In this document: positions 1 to 7,500 of the stretch, piece after piece
Layout of the letters: each line of letters begins with the position of its first letter
Position numbering within the stretch: the stretch's first letter is position 1
DNA from: a bacterium
GTDB taxonomy: Bacteria > Verrucomicrobiota > Verrucomicrobiia > Limisphaerales > UBA11358
Assembly: GCA_021781185.1 (NCBI GenBank)
Contig: JAJXXI010000465.1
Coordinates: 1 to 7,570, forward strand
DNA length: 7,570 nt
Direction of reading: 5' to 3'
Program-made: the position numbers and the translations under genes
The notes under the pieces: generated by a model
Databases searched by the model: none
What the model saw: the letters and a program-made list of their open reading frames with translations, nothing else
What the model was told of the DNA's origin: nothing

Positions 1-1900
1 TGCCCAAGGGTTCATCAACGCGGGGCAATATCCGTTGATCAGTTCCGCCGGTGGCATCACCGGTTCAGGCAATTTCGTCCTCGGCACCCTGCCGGCGGGA
101 GCGGCGGCCACCATCCTCACCAACGGCAATGCCATCGTGCTGAATGTCACTACCGGGCCGTCCCTCCAGATCTGGACCGGCGCATCGAGCGGCAATTGGG
201 ACAATGTCACCACCAACTGGACCTTTGCCAGCACTCCGGTGGCATATGCCAACGCCTATCCTGCGAAGTTGGACGATACGTCCACGGTGACGAACATTAC
301 GTTGGTCACCAACGTATCGCCGCTGTCCCTCATCATCGCCAATGATACCCGCGATTACACCCTCGCCGCGAGCGGCAGCAACAAGATTACGGGAGCCACC
401 TCCGTCAGCAAATCGGGCGCTGGCAAGCTCACGCTCGTCGGGATGACCAATGACTTCACCGGAGGATTCTCCGTCAACGGCGGCACGGTGGTGGTGTCCG
501 ACAGCGCCAATCTGGGCGCGGGAACGATCAGCTTGAACGGCACCTTGAGTCCGTCTCAGGGATTCATCCTGGCCCGCTCTGTCAATGTCGGTCCCGCAGC
601 GGGAACCGGAAACGGTGTCTTCAGCGTGGGCTCCGGCATCACGCTGACGAACACCACGGCCATGGGAAACAACGGTTCTGGTGCCGGCACCTTGGTCAAG
701 GATGGCAGCGGCACACTCCGGCTTGGCGGGAACAGCACCTACTCCGGTGGCACGGTCGTCAGTAACGGCCTGTTGGTGCTCACCACCGGCGGCGGCGCGG
801 GAACGATTCGCGGTGCGCTCACCATTGAGCCGGGTGCCACCGTGAGTTGCACTGCGGGAGATGCATTGGGTTACAACGGAGGCCAGAGTGTTACGCCGGT
901 GAATATCATCGGCGGCACACTTGATGATTCAGTCCTCAATAATCAGGCCTATATCACGACATTTAATCTGACGGGCGGAACGCTGAGTTCGTCCGGCGGC
1001 GGGGCTTATAACTTCAATGGTGGCCGCAGCGGTCTCAACAGTCTGGCGGCGAGCGCCGCTTCAACCGTCAGCGGGCCGGTCGTTCTACGTGCCGGCGGAT
1101 TGCTCATCAATACCGCCCAAGGGACAGTGCCAAGTGGAATTGACATGACCATTTCTGGCATCATTTCCGGGAATAACATTGGTTTCCAAAAAAACGGTGC
1201 TGGCACTCTTGAATTGACTGGCGTTAACACTTACAGCGGCAACACGACCGTAGCTGCCGGCCGGCTCTTGGTAGATGGATCTGGTGTCATAGCGGGCACT
1301 GTCGGTGTCAACAGTGGTGCCGTGCTGGGCGGCAATGGCGCGGTGAATGGTATCGCCACGATTAACACTGGCGGCACCCTGGCGCCGGGCACGTCCGCAA
1401 TCGGCACGCTGACGTTTGGTAACAACCTGACACTGTCTGGCAACACGCTGGTCAAGCTTAACAAGGGCTTTGCACAATCCAACGACATGATTAATGTGGT
1501 CGGCACGCTGACTTACGGCGGCACCTTGACGGTGACGAATATCGGTGCCCCGCTGACTGTGGGTGATTCATTCCAGGTATTCAAGTCGGGCGGCACCGGT
1601 AGCATGACCGTTTCCGGCGATGCCGGCAGCGGGCTGGGCTACAGTTTCGCAGATGGTGTGGTCAGCGTGGTGGCGACCGGTCCAAGCGGTCCTGGCGTGA
1701 TCACTAACAGCATCAGCGGAAGCACCTTGAGCCTTAGTTGGCCGGCCGGACAGGGTTGGAAGCTTCAAATGCAGATCAACAGCCTGGCCACGGGCCTTGG
1801 CACCAACTGGGTTTATATTACCGACGGAACCCTCAACAGCACAAATATCACGATAGACCCAGCCAAATCAACGGTGTTCTATCGGTTGGTGTATCCGTAA
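1..1900 (+). CDS. PATR (autotransporter-associated beta-strand) repeat surface protein, 5'-truncated
   Basis: This is the C-terminal part of a large secreted beta-helix protein. The frame is open from base 2 with no stop, so the true start lies upstream; the TTG at 35 is only an internal codon. At about nt 170-260 there is a W-x-G-x(3)-G-N-W-D...NW module. Three PATR-like repeats follow: one from nt 407 (SGAGKLTLVG), one from nt 695 (GSGTLRLGGNSTYSGG) and one from nt 1181 (GAGTLELTGVNTYSGN). Composition is rich in Gly, Thr, Ser, Asn and Val, as in right-handed beta-helices. The end, from nt 1727, reads LSLSWPAGQGWKLQMQ and closes with FYRLVYP before TAA at 1898. I recall this tail from other verrucomicrobial secreted proteins. 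No autotransporter beta-barrel is present, so the family name does not imply type V secretion here. Role inferred: surface-exposed or extracellular structural or adhesive protein. The ligand is unknown. Confidence 0.9.
   Translation, partial: AQGFINAGQYPLISSAGGITGSGNFVLGTLPAGAAATILTNGNAIVLNVTTGPSLQIWTGASSGNWDNVTTNWTFASTPVAYANAYPAKLDDTSTVTNITLVTNVSPLSLIIANDTRDYTLAASGSNKITGATSVSKSGAGKLTLVGMTNDFTGGFSVNGGTVVVSDSANLGAGTISLNGTLSPSQGFILARSVNVGPAAGTGNGVFSVGSGITLTNTTAMGNNGSGAGTLVKDGSGTLRLGGNSTYSGGTVVSNGLLVLTTGGGAGTIRGALTIEPGATVSCTAGDALGYNGGQSVTPVNIIGGTLDDSVLNNQAYITTFNLTGGTLSSSGGGAYNFNGGRSGLNSLAASAASTVSGPVVLRAGGLLINTAQGTVPSGIDMTISGIISGNNIGFQKNGAGTLELTGVNTYSGNTTVAAGRLLVDGSGVIAGTVGVNSGAVLGGNGAVNGIATINTGGTLAPGTSAIGTLTFGNNLTLSGNTLVKLNKGFAQSNDMINVVGTLTYGGTLTVTNIGAPLTVGDSFQVFKSGGTGSMTVSGDAGSGLGYSFADGVVSVVATGPSGPGVITNSISGSTLSLSWPAGQGWKLQMQINSLATGLGTNWVYITDGTLNSTNITIDPAKSTVFYRLVYP
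407..1290 (+). repeat. Three dispersed PATR-like coding repeats
   Basis: Three protein-level repeats start near nt 407, 695 and 1181. Each has the pattern K-x-G-x-G-x-L-x-L-x-G-x-(N/T)-x-(Y/F)-x-G-(G/N)-(T/F), followed by a run ending in GxLxVxxG-like residues. They are similar in protein sequence but clearly diverged in DNA, so they are structural repeats of a beta-helix and not recent duplications. A fourth, closer-to-consensus copy lies in the downstream lyase gene at about 7079-7190. Confidence 0.75.
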
Positions 1901-1950
1901 TGAATGAAACTGTGCGGAGGCTGCCGCAAACTTAGAGATAAAGAATTGAA

Positions 1951-2826
1951 ATGAATAAGAATGAAATGAAAGTTGCGTTTACTAAGCGGGCGAAGTGGAG
2001 GGGGTTCACTTTGATTGAACTCCTGGTGGTCATTGCCATTATTGCCATTCTGGCCGCAATGTTGTTGCCGGCTTTGTCCGCGGCAAAACGGAAGTCGCTA
2101 AAGATCAGTTGTCTTTCCAATGTCAAACAACTTGCGCTCGCCGGCATTATGTATCAACAAGATTACGGTTTCATCGGATATCCTGGCGCTGGCGGCGTGT
2201 GGCTGACACCCCTAAATCAATTGTATGCCAACACCAGCAAATTGAGGCTTTGTCCGGTTGCCTCGCAACCGGTTGCCAACATTACAGGAACAAGTCAGGG
2301 TGACGCGGAACATTGTTGGAATTGGGGCACAGTTGATCCGAAAAATCAAGGTAGTTATGCAATCAATGGCTGGTTGTATGACAAGAACTCCGCGTCTCCT
2401 CCAACCCAATATGTTCCAGATGATCCAGGAGGATCATATTTTCAGAAAGATTCAGCGATTACCCATCCTTCGCAGACTCCCATGTTTATGGACGGAATCT
2501 GGCCGGATGTTTGGGTTCATAATGATGCCAAATACGTGGACAAGGCCAATTCCAGTCTGTCTGCGTTTGCGAACCTGTATAGCCCGCTGGTTTCTCCACC
2601 TGGAAATTCCGGCGCCCAGTCCGCGCCCATCAGTCGCATCATGATCGCGCGGCATGGTTCGGCGGCTCCGGGATCGGCCCCGCGTAATATGGTGGTCACT
2701 GCCAACACGATGATTCCTGGTGCCATTAACGTCAGCTTTGTTGACGGACATGCCGAAAGCGTCAAGCTGAACGACTTGTGGCAGTATTACTGGAGCAGGA
2801 ACAGTGTGCCGCGAGCGCATCCTTGA
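1951..2826 (+). CDS. Type II secretion/type IV pilin-like pseudopilin with C-terminal DGH motif
   Basis: A 291-residue protein with a prepilin N-terminal cleavage/methylation domain. The leader is short and basic (K3, K7, K12, R13, K15, R17). The peptidase site is G18|F19, with the conserved Glu at mature position 5 (E23), followed by the hydrophobic helix [20 protein letters not shown] prepilin peptidase would cut after G18 and methylate F19, and the helix would anchor the subunit in the inner membrane before assembly. The C-terminal part carries RHG at 234-236 and [13 protein letters not shown] with D265-G266-H267. This resembles the H-X9-DG pseudopilin family common in Planctomycetota and Verrucomicrobiota, but 29 residues separate H235 from D265. 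ATG at 1951 is preferred because it gives a normal basic leader; there is no strong Shine-Dalgarno. It lies 50 bp after the PATR gene and 30 bp before the next pilin gene. The pilus or secretion machine it belongs to is not visible here. Confidence 0.95.
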   Translation: MNKNEMKVAFTKRAKWRGFTLIELLVVIAIIAILAAMLLPALSAAKRKSLKISCLSNVKQLALAGIMYQQDYGFIGYPGAGGVWLTPLNQLYANTSKLRLCPVASQPVANITGTSQGDAEHCWNWGTVDPKNQGSYAINGWLYDKNSASPPTQYVPDDPGGSYFQKDSAITHPSQTPMFMDGIWPDVWVHNDAKYVDKANSSLSAFANLYSPLVSPPGNSGAQSAPISRIMIARHGSAAPGSAPRNMVVTANTMIPGAINVSFVDGHAESVKLNDLWQYYWSRNSVPRAHP

Positions 2827-2841
2827 AACGAATAACTGCAC

Positions 2842-2859
2842 AGGAAGCGGGTCGTCGTG
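2842..2859 (+). promoter_or_regulatory. Ribosome binding site and GTG start of the second pilin gene
   Basis: AGGAAG at 2842-2847 lies 9 nt before GTG at 2857. The frame is closed upstream by the stop of the preceding gene (2824-2826, same frame). No other in-frame ATG, GTG or TTG occurs before the prepilin cleavage glycine. This site therefore fixes the start of the downstream protein and its long leader. Confidence 0.8.
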
Positions 2860-3699
2860 AATTTTTTTAACAACATTTTACCGACATCGGAAAGAAACGG
2901 CACACAGGTTGGAAAACAGCCTGTTTCTGCGGTCGCTCTGATCAGAAATGCAACAAAAGTCCGTTGTTGGCAACCTGGCTTCACGCTGATCGAACTTCTG
3001 GTGGTGATTGCCATCATCGCCATATTGGCGGCGATGCTGCTGTCGGCGCTGGCCAGTGCCAAGGAGCGCGCCCGGCGCACCGTGGATGTGAGCAACCTGC
3101 ATCAGCTTGGTTTGTCCTGCACCATGTATGCGGGAGATTCCAGGGATTTTCTTCCGGGTGGTAACGCGGACATCAATCATTTGCCAATGAGTTCTTGGAC
3201 CAACTTCATGACCTACGGGATGGTTTCCAACGCCATGTGTTGTCAGAGCTTGTGGCATTACACCGGAGGCCCGAAGGCCGTCTTGGGATACAATATTGGC
3301 CAGCCTGCCGGTGCCACTCTGGATTGGTGCTACATTGGCTGGGTTTACTGGGCTGACAGCCACCCGAAAAGCAGTCCCATCACTGCCACTGCCGGCATGC
3401 CGGATGGAAAATCCGGAATCTATAAACGCCCCTTAAAATTGAGTGACAATAAAACTCCGACTTCCTCCACGCTCGCTACTTGCCAGGCCTGGGACAGCAC
3501 GCCTTCGGGCAATCCGTGGGACTCCTTCCTGCCGCATCTACTGGGAGGCGAGTCCAGGGACTTTCCGGCAGGAACCAGACCCAACGCCCAGCCGGACGGA
3601 TTGGCGGTGTTGCATACGGACGGTTCGGCAAACTGGGTCCAAAAGGTTCGGCTCACCGCCTTGGTGTTTTATGACAAGGACTGGTATAAACAGCGTTAA
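2857..3699 (+). CDS. Divergent pseudopilin with long leader peptide
   Basis: A 280-residue prepilin-like protein. The predicted peptidase site is G41|F42, then [20 protein letters not shown] with the conserved Glu at E46 (mature position 5). The 41-residue leader is more than twice that of the upstream pilin, but the GTG at 2857 with its AGGAAG is the only usable start. The helix has MLLSAL where most relatives, including the neighbour, have MLLPAL. The body is rich in Trp, Cys, Gly and Pro. Near the end is [12 protein letters not shown] (H253, D255, G256), a degenerate relative of the DGH motif in the neighbour, followed by a C-terminus ending DWYKQR. Outside the N-terminal helix it has little similarity to the upstream pilin, so the two probably are not interchangeable subunits. 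Role inferred: minor pseudopilin or a pilin-like protein tethered in the inner membrane. Its last 29 bases overlap the likely start of the lipoprotein gene. Confidence 0.92.
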   Translation: MNFFNNILPTSERNGTQVGKQPVSAVALIRNATKVRCWQPGFTLIELLVVIAIIAILAAMLLSALASAKERARRTVDVSNLHQLGLSCTMYAGDSRDFLPGGNADINHLPMSSWTNFMTYGMVSNAMCCQSLWHYTGGPKAVLGYNIGQPAGATLDWCYIGWVYWADSHPKSSPITATAGMPDGKSGIYKRPLKLSDNKTPTSSTLATCQAWDSTPSGNPWDSFLPHLLGGESRDFPAGTRPNAQPDGLAVLHTDGSANWVQKVRLTALVFYDKDWYKQR

Positions 3700-4342
3700 A
3701 TTACATTGTTTTGGAACCCGGTTGTGCGCCGGTTGGTCTATGCTGGCGGTCGTGCTGATTTGCCTTTTGGCTGGTAGCGGATGTGGTGGCGGGAAAGGAG
3801 GGGTGGATTCAGACCGCTTCAGCGCGTTGGGGACGGTGATGGCCGGTAAGACCGCCCAGTTGTGTGATGGAAAAGGGAAGGTTGTCCTCGTCGTCAGCAC
3901 AAACGACAAGGATCAAGCGACGCCTTATGGCATCGCGTTTGACGCTTTTCGGAAAGGGCTGGGGAATTCGATTCAGGTGACCGCGACCGAAGCGGTGCAG
4001 ACGCCCCGGGTGCTTATGCGGGGAATCGAACCATTGCCGGCGGACAAGTTTGTGGAACTGCTGCAAAAATATGCCAGCGCCGATTGCCTGGTTTCCTTTG
4101 TCGGCGTGCCGATTCTGACCCCCGGACAGATCGCGCAGTTGCCGTCGCCACGACCGCGTGTGGTGGTGGTGGTCACCCATAATACGCCGACCAGGGCCAT
4201 GTTTGCCGGCAAGGTGATCAATCTGGCCGCGTTGCCCAAGCCCGGAGCAGACCAGGCGACATCCGGCGATTCGGCTCAGGAACACTTCGATGCTCAATAC
4301 CAGCTTGTCACCCCTGAAAATGCGGGCGTATTGCCCCGCTGA
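3671..4342 (+). CDS. Small lipoprotein of unknown function
   Basis: The predicted product has 223 residues. Residues 1-37 form a lipoprotein-type signal: basic residues at R3, K10 and R17, a hydrophobic core [13 protein letters not shown], then GSG-C38, followed by a Gly-rich linker. Cys38 would be lipidated by signal peptidase II processing. The mature part (about 186 residues) alternates predicted strands ([28 protein letters not shown]) with helix-like stretches ([21 protein letters not shown]), which suggests an alpha/beta fold. I do not recognise a family. The start is uncertain. ATG at 3671 gives a proper basic n-region and overlaps the pilin gene by 29 bp, which would suit translational coupling. 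TTG at 3722 or ATG at 3740 would leave a signal with no positive charge. None has a clear Shine-Dalgarno. The open frame extends further upstream to 3443, but that part lies inside the pilin gene and looks like a shadow. A strong terminator follows the stop by about 50 bp. Confidence 0.75.
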   Translation: MTRTGINSVKLHCFGTRLCAGWSMLAVVLICLLAGSGCGGGKGGVDSDRFSALGTVMAGKTAQLCDGKGKVVLVVSTNDKDQATPYGIAFDAFRKGLGNSIQVTATEAVQTPRVLMRGIEPLPADKFVELLQKYASADCLVSFVGVPILTPGQIAQLPSPRPRVVVVVTHNTPTRAMFAGKVINLAALPKPGADQATSGDSAQEHFDAQYQLVTPENAGVLPR

Positions 4343-4390
4343 TGCTCCGTTGTCGCGTCCGATGTTGATTTTTGAGGATCGGGATTTGGG

Positions 4391-4429
4391 TTCCCGGAGA
4401 CAACCGCATCGTCTCCGGGAAATTTTTTT
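4391..4429 (+). terminator. Rho-independent terminator after the lipoprotein gene
   Basis: Arms TTCCCGGAGAC (4391-4401) and GTCTCCGGGAA (4411-4421) are perfectly complementary over 11 bp, with a 9-nt loop (4402-4410). Seven T residues follow at 4423-4429 after a single A. This is a textbook intrinsic terminator for + strand transcription and probably ends an upstream unit containing the lipoprotein and pilin genes. Confidence 0.92.
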
Positions 4430-4543
4430 GAGGCGGTCAGGTTGAGGGGCGATTTTTTTGGGGTGTTTGAATGGCAGTTGCCAGATGGCTCGATTAGCGC
4501 ATCGAGGGATGCGCAATAAATTAAATAAACAGGTCGTAATATT
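4430..4543 (+). promoter_or_regulatory. Leader/promoter region of the lyase gene with small inverted repeats
   Basis: This gap between the terminator and the lyase gene must hold the lyase promoter if the terminator is efficient. It contains TGGCA-GT-TGCCA at 4472-4483 and GCGCATC-GAGG-GATGCGC at 4497-4514, a perfect 7-bp stem with a 4-nt loop. An AT-rich run (4515-4529) and a weak AGG (4531-4533) follow, the latter 10 nt before ATG at 4544. No convincing -35/-10 pair could be assigned. The second hairpin could be an operator or an mRNA 5' structure; its role is unknown. Confidence 0.4.
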
Positions 4544-7500
4544 ATGTTCAAATCGTTTCATAGCTTGTTGAGGGTGTTTGCCTCATTGATCCCGCTTTTG
4601 GGAATGGTGCAATCTGCCCGCGCCTTCGTGCATCCCGGCATACCGCTGACCGTGGCGGATTTGGACAACGTGAAGAGCAACCTGAACAACGCCCCATGGA
4701 GTTCGGGCTATGCCGCTTTGTCCGGCGACTACCGCTCGCAGCTCTCCTATGCCATGCAGGGACCATTTGGTTACGTGAACCGGAATTACTATGGCAACTA
4801 CGACCACGAAAATCAGTGGAAGAACGACATGCAGGCCATCTTCAACCTGTCGCGCATGTGGTATTTCACCGGGAACACCAATTACGCGCAGAAGGCGCAC
4901 GACATCCTGCTCGCCTGGGCCAATACCATGACCAATTTCAATGGCATCGAGTCGGGACTGGATTTGGGTGATTATGCTTATCGCTACGGCGGCGGGGCGG
5001 ACATTTTGCGCGGCACGTGGCCGGGGTGGGCGGCGGCGGACACGCTGACGGTTTCGAACTTCTTTGCCAATGTTTACTGGCCCGCGACCGGTTCGGCGGG
5101 CAATACCGTGGGGCCGTCCAACAAGGGGGCGTTGCAAATGGCCGGCGGACTGGCCGTGGCTGTGTTTAATGACGACACCAACAAGTTCAACCACATCCTC
5201 GGCCTGTATCGCAGCTCCGCTTCCGCCGGTTTGGACAACAACTGCCTCAACAGCGGCGAGATGGGCGAAACGGGGCGCGACCAAGGACACGCCTATGGGG
5301 ATCTGCTGCAAATGTCATTCATGGCGGAGGTGTTTTGGAAGCAGGGCGTGGATTTGTATTCGGCGTGGGACAACCGGCTGCTGGCCTGTGGCGAATACTA
5401 TGCCAGGAATAACCTGTCTCCGGCGGCGGCTTACATCACTTATGGAACGACGGACGCGCTCTATTGGAATAATTCCACCAATGCCGGCGGCAGCTCCGCC
5501 GGCGGTGTTTACACGGCGGAACCGATGGCTGGAAATATCCTGCGCAGCGCGTATGTGGTGCGCGAAGGACTCACCGCGCCATGGATGGGGCTCAAGCGCG
5601 CCACGCAGAACGAAAACCAGGACAGCTTCTGCTATCTCAAGAGCGCCGACACTTCCACGGCTGCGCCGTCCGCAGCGGTCAACTATCCGGCGACAGCCAC
5701 GATCACGATCGGGTTTTTAAACGCCGATATTGGCACCGCGACGCCGCCGGGCGGCGGCACTTACAGCGGCGGCACTTGGACGGTGACGGGCGGGGGCGCG
5801 GAAATCTGGACGCACAGTGCCGACAGTTGTCATTTCATTTACAAGCAAGTGACCGGCGACTGCACCATCATCGCCAAGGTGACCTCCGTGCAAAATACCG
5901 CAAGCACTGCAAAGGCCGGAGTGATGCTTCGCGATTCGCTTTCCTCCACCGCCGGCAATCGCGCTTGGGTGGCAGTGCGGCCAAACCAAGTGGCGGAAGC
6001 CTATATGCACGGATGGACCGATGTGTATGGCGGCTCGAACTGGGAGAACGCAGGCCGGGGACTTCCACAATCCAGCTACTGGGTGAAGCTGGAACGCTAC
6101 GGCAACTACATCAATCTTTACACTTCATTGGACGGGACGAGTTGGGCGGTGGAGTGCCAGGGGCAATTCGCCAACCTGCCAAGCACGGTTTACGTAGGCT
6201 TAGTGGTGTGCTCGATGGTCAACGGCACACCGAACACCTCCACGTTCAGCCACGTGAGCATCACCGGCGGCGATGGTGCCGGGGTCACCGTTCCGCCCGC
6301 GCCGTATGCGGTCTACGCGTCGCCCGACGCTGGCCGGGTGCCGCTGCGCTGGCTGGAATCCTTTGGCGCGACGAGCTACAAGGTGGAGCGCTCCACCACC
6401 GACGGCGGCCCCTACACCCCTGTTGCCACGGTGACGAACGCGAGCTATGTGGACACGAACGTGGCACCGAACACGGCCTATTACTACGTTGTCACCGCAT
6501 CCAACAGCGCTGGCACAAGCGCCATCTCGCCGCAGGACAGTGCGACGACGCAACCTGCACCTTCTGCGCCCACGGGGCTGAACGCCTTGCCTGGCAACGG
6601 GCAAGCCACGTTGCTGTGGATCGCTTCCGGCAGCGCGACGAGCTACAACGTGAAGCGCTCCACCTCCAGCGGCAGCGGATATGTGATGGTGACGAACGTG
6701 ACAGGCACGAGCTTCGTGGACACCGGCCTGGCGAACGGCACGACGTATTATTATGTGGTGGCGGCGGTCAGTGCGGCCGGCGAGGGCACCAGTTCCCCTC
6801 AAGTCAGCGTTACGCCGAACGTAGCCGCCACGGCCCTGTTCTGGAGCGGTGCGGTGAACGGGACTTGGGACACCGCGACGGCGAACTGGCTGAACGCCGG
6901 AACGCCTGCGACATTCCAGAACGGCAACGCCGTTGTCTTTGACGACTCCGCCTCCGCCAACACGACGATCAACTTGTCCGCGACCCGTTCGCCCGGGGCC
7001 GTCGTCGTCAATGATGCGACGAAGAATTACATCATTGGTGGCAGCGCGATTGCCGGGACGGGCAGCCTGACCAAGCAGGGCGGCGGCACGCTCACGCTGA
7101 ATGGCGCGAACACCTACAGCGGCGGCACGACGAACAGCGGCGGCACGCTCACCGTTGGCAACGCCGACGCGCTGGGCGCGGGCACGTTGACAATGAACGG
7201 CGGCCTGTTGGGCAACAGCGGCAACTTCAATCTCGCAAACAACGTCGTCATCACCGGCACGGGCAGCGCGATCCAGCTCGGCAGCGCCAACAATCTGACG
7301 CTGAATGGCACCATCTCCGGCAACGGCCAGGTGACGCTGGGCGACAGTGGCAACATCAGTTCGATCTATCTGGGGGGAACCAACACGATGAGCGGTGGCA
7401 CCGTGGTCATTGCGGGCAACAACAACTATGTTCGCTTCACCTCGCCCGCCGCCGGCAACGCCAACGCCGATTGGGTTTTCAACAATCAGCCCGGTCACTG

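Noticed and set aside
1..1900. Classical type V autotransporter
   Set aside because: Although PATR repeats carry the autotransporter name, the protein ends in an SWP...RLVYP tail with no C-terminal beta-barrel.
1913..1928. TGCGG-AGGCTG-CCGCA inverted repeat after the first gene, considered as a terminator
   Set aside because: The stem is only 5 bp and no T-tract follows, so termination between the PATR gene and the first pilin gene is not supported.
3443..3670. Upstream extension of the lipoprotein frame inside the second pilin gene
   Set aside because: It overlaps a well-supported pilin coding region and would put the lipoprotein signal in the middle of the protein. A start at 3671 gives a normal signal peptide.
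4451..4460. Second T7 run after the terminator, considered as a tandem terminator
   Set aside because: No stable stem precedes it; the upstream bases are G-rich without a complementary arm.
3809..5311. Minus-strand frames of 242-250 codons over the lipoprotein and lyase genes
   Set aside because: No ribosome binding site, signal or domain is evident; both are opposite to supported genes, and one reads through the terminator hairpin region.
5064..6942. Two overlapping + strand frames (5064-5720 and 5581-6942) in another phase
   Set aside because: They lie entirely inside the lyase gene. Their products are Arg/His/Ala/Gln-rich with no domains, while the other frame encodes clear lyase, FN3 and PATR sequences without a stop.
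6200..7498. Long minus-strand open frame (432 codons) under the lyase gene
   Set aside because: It is antisense to a continuous, domain-supported frame, and its translation is a low-information mix rich in Arg, Gly, Ala and Val without recognisable motifs. GC-rich codon bias of the + strand gene suppresses stops in this frame.
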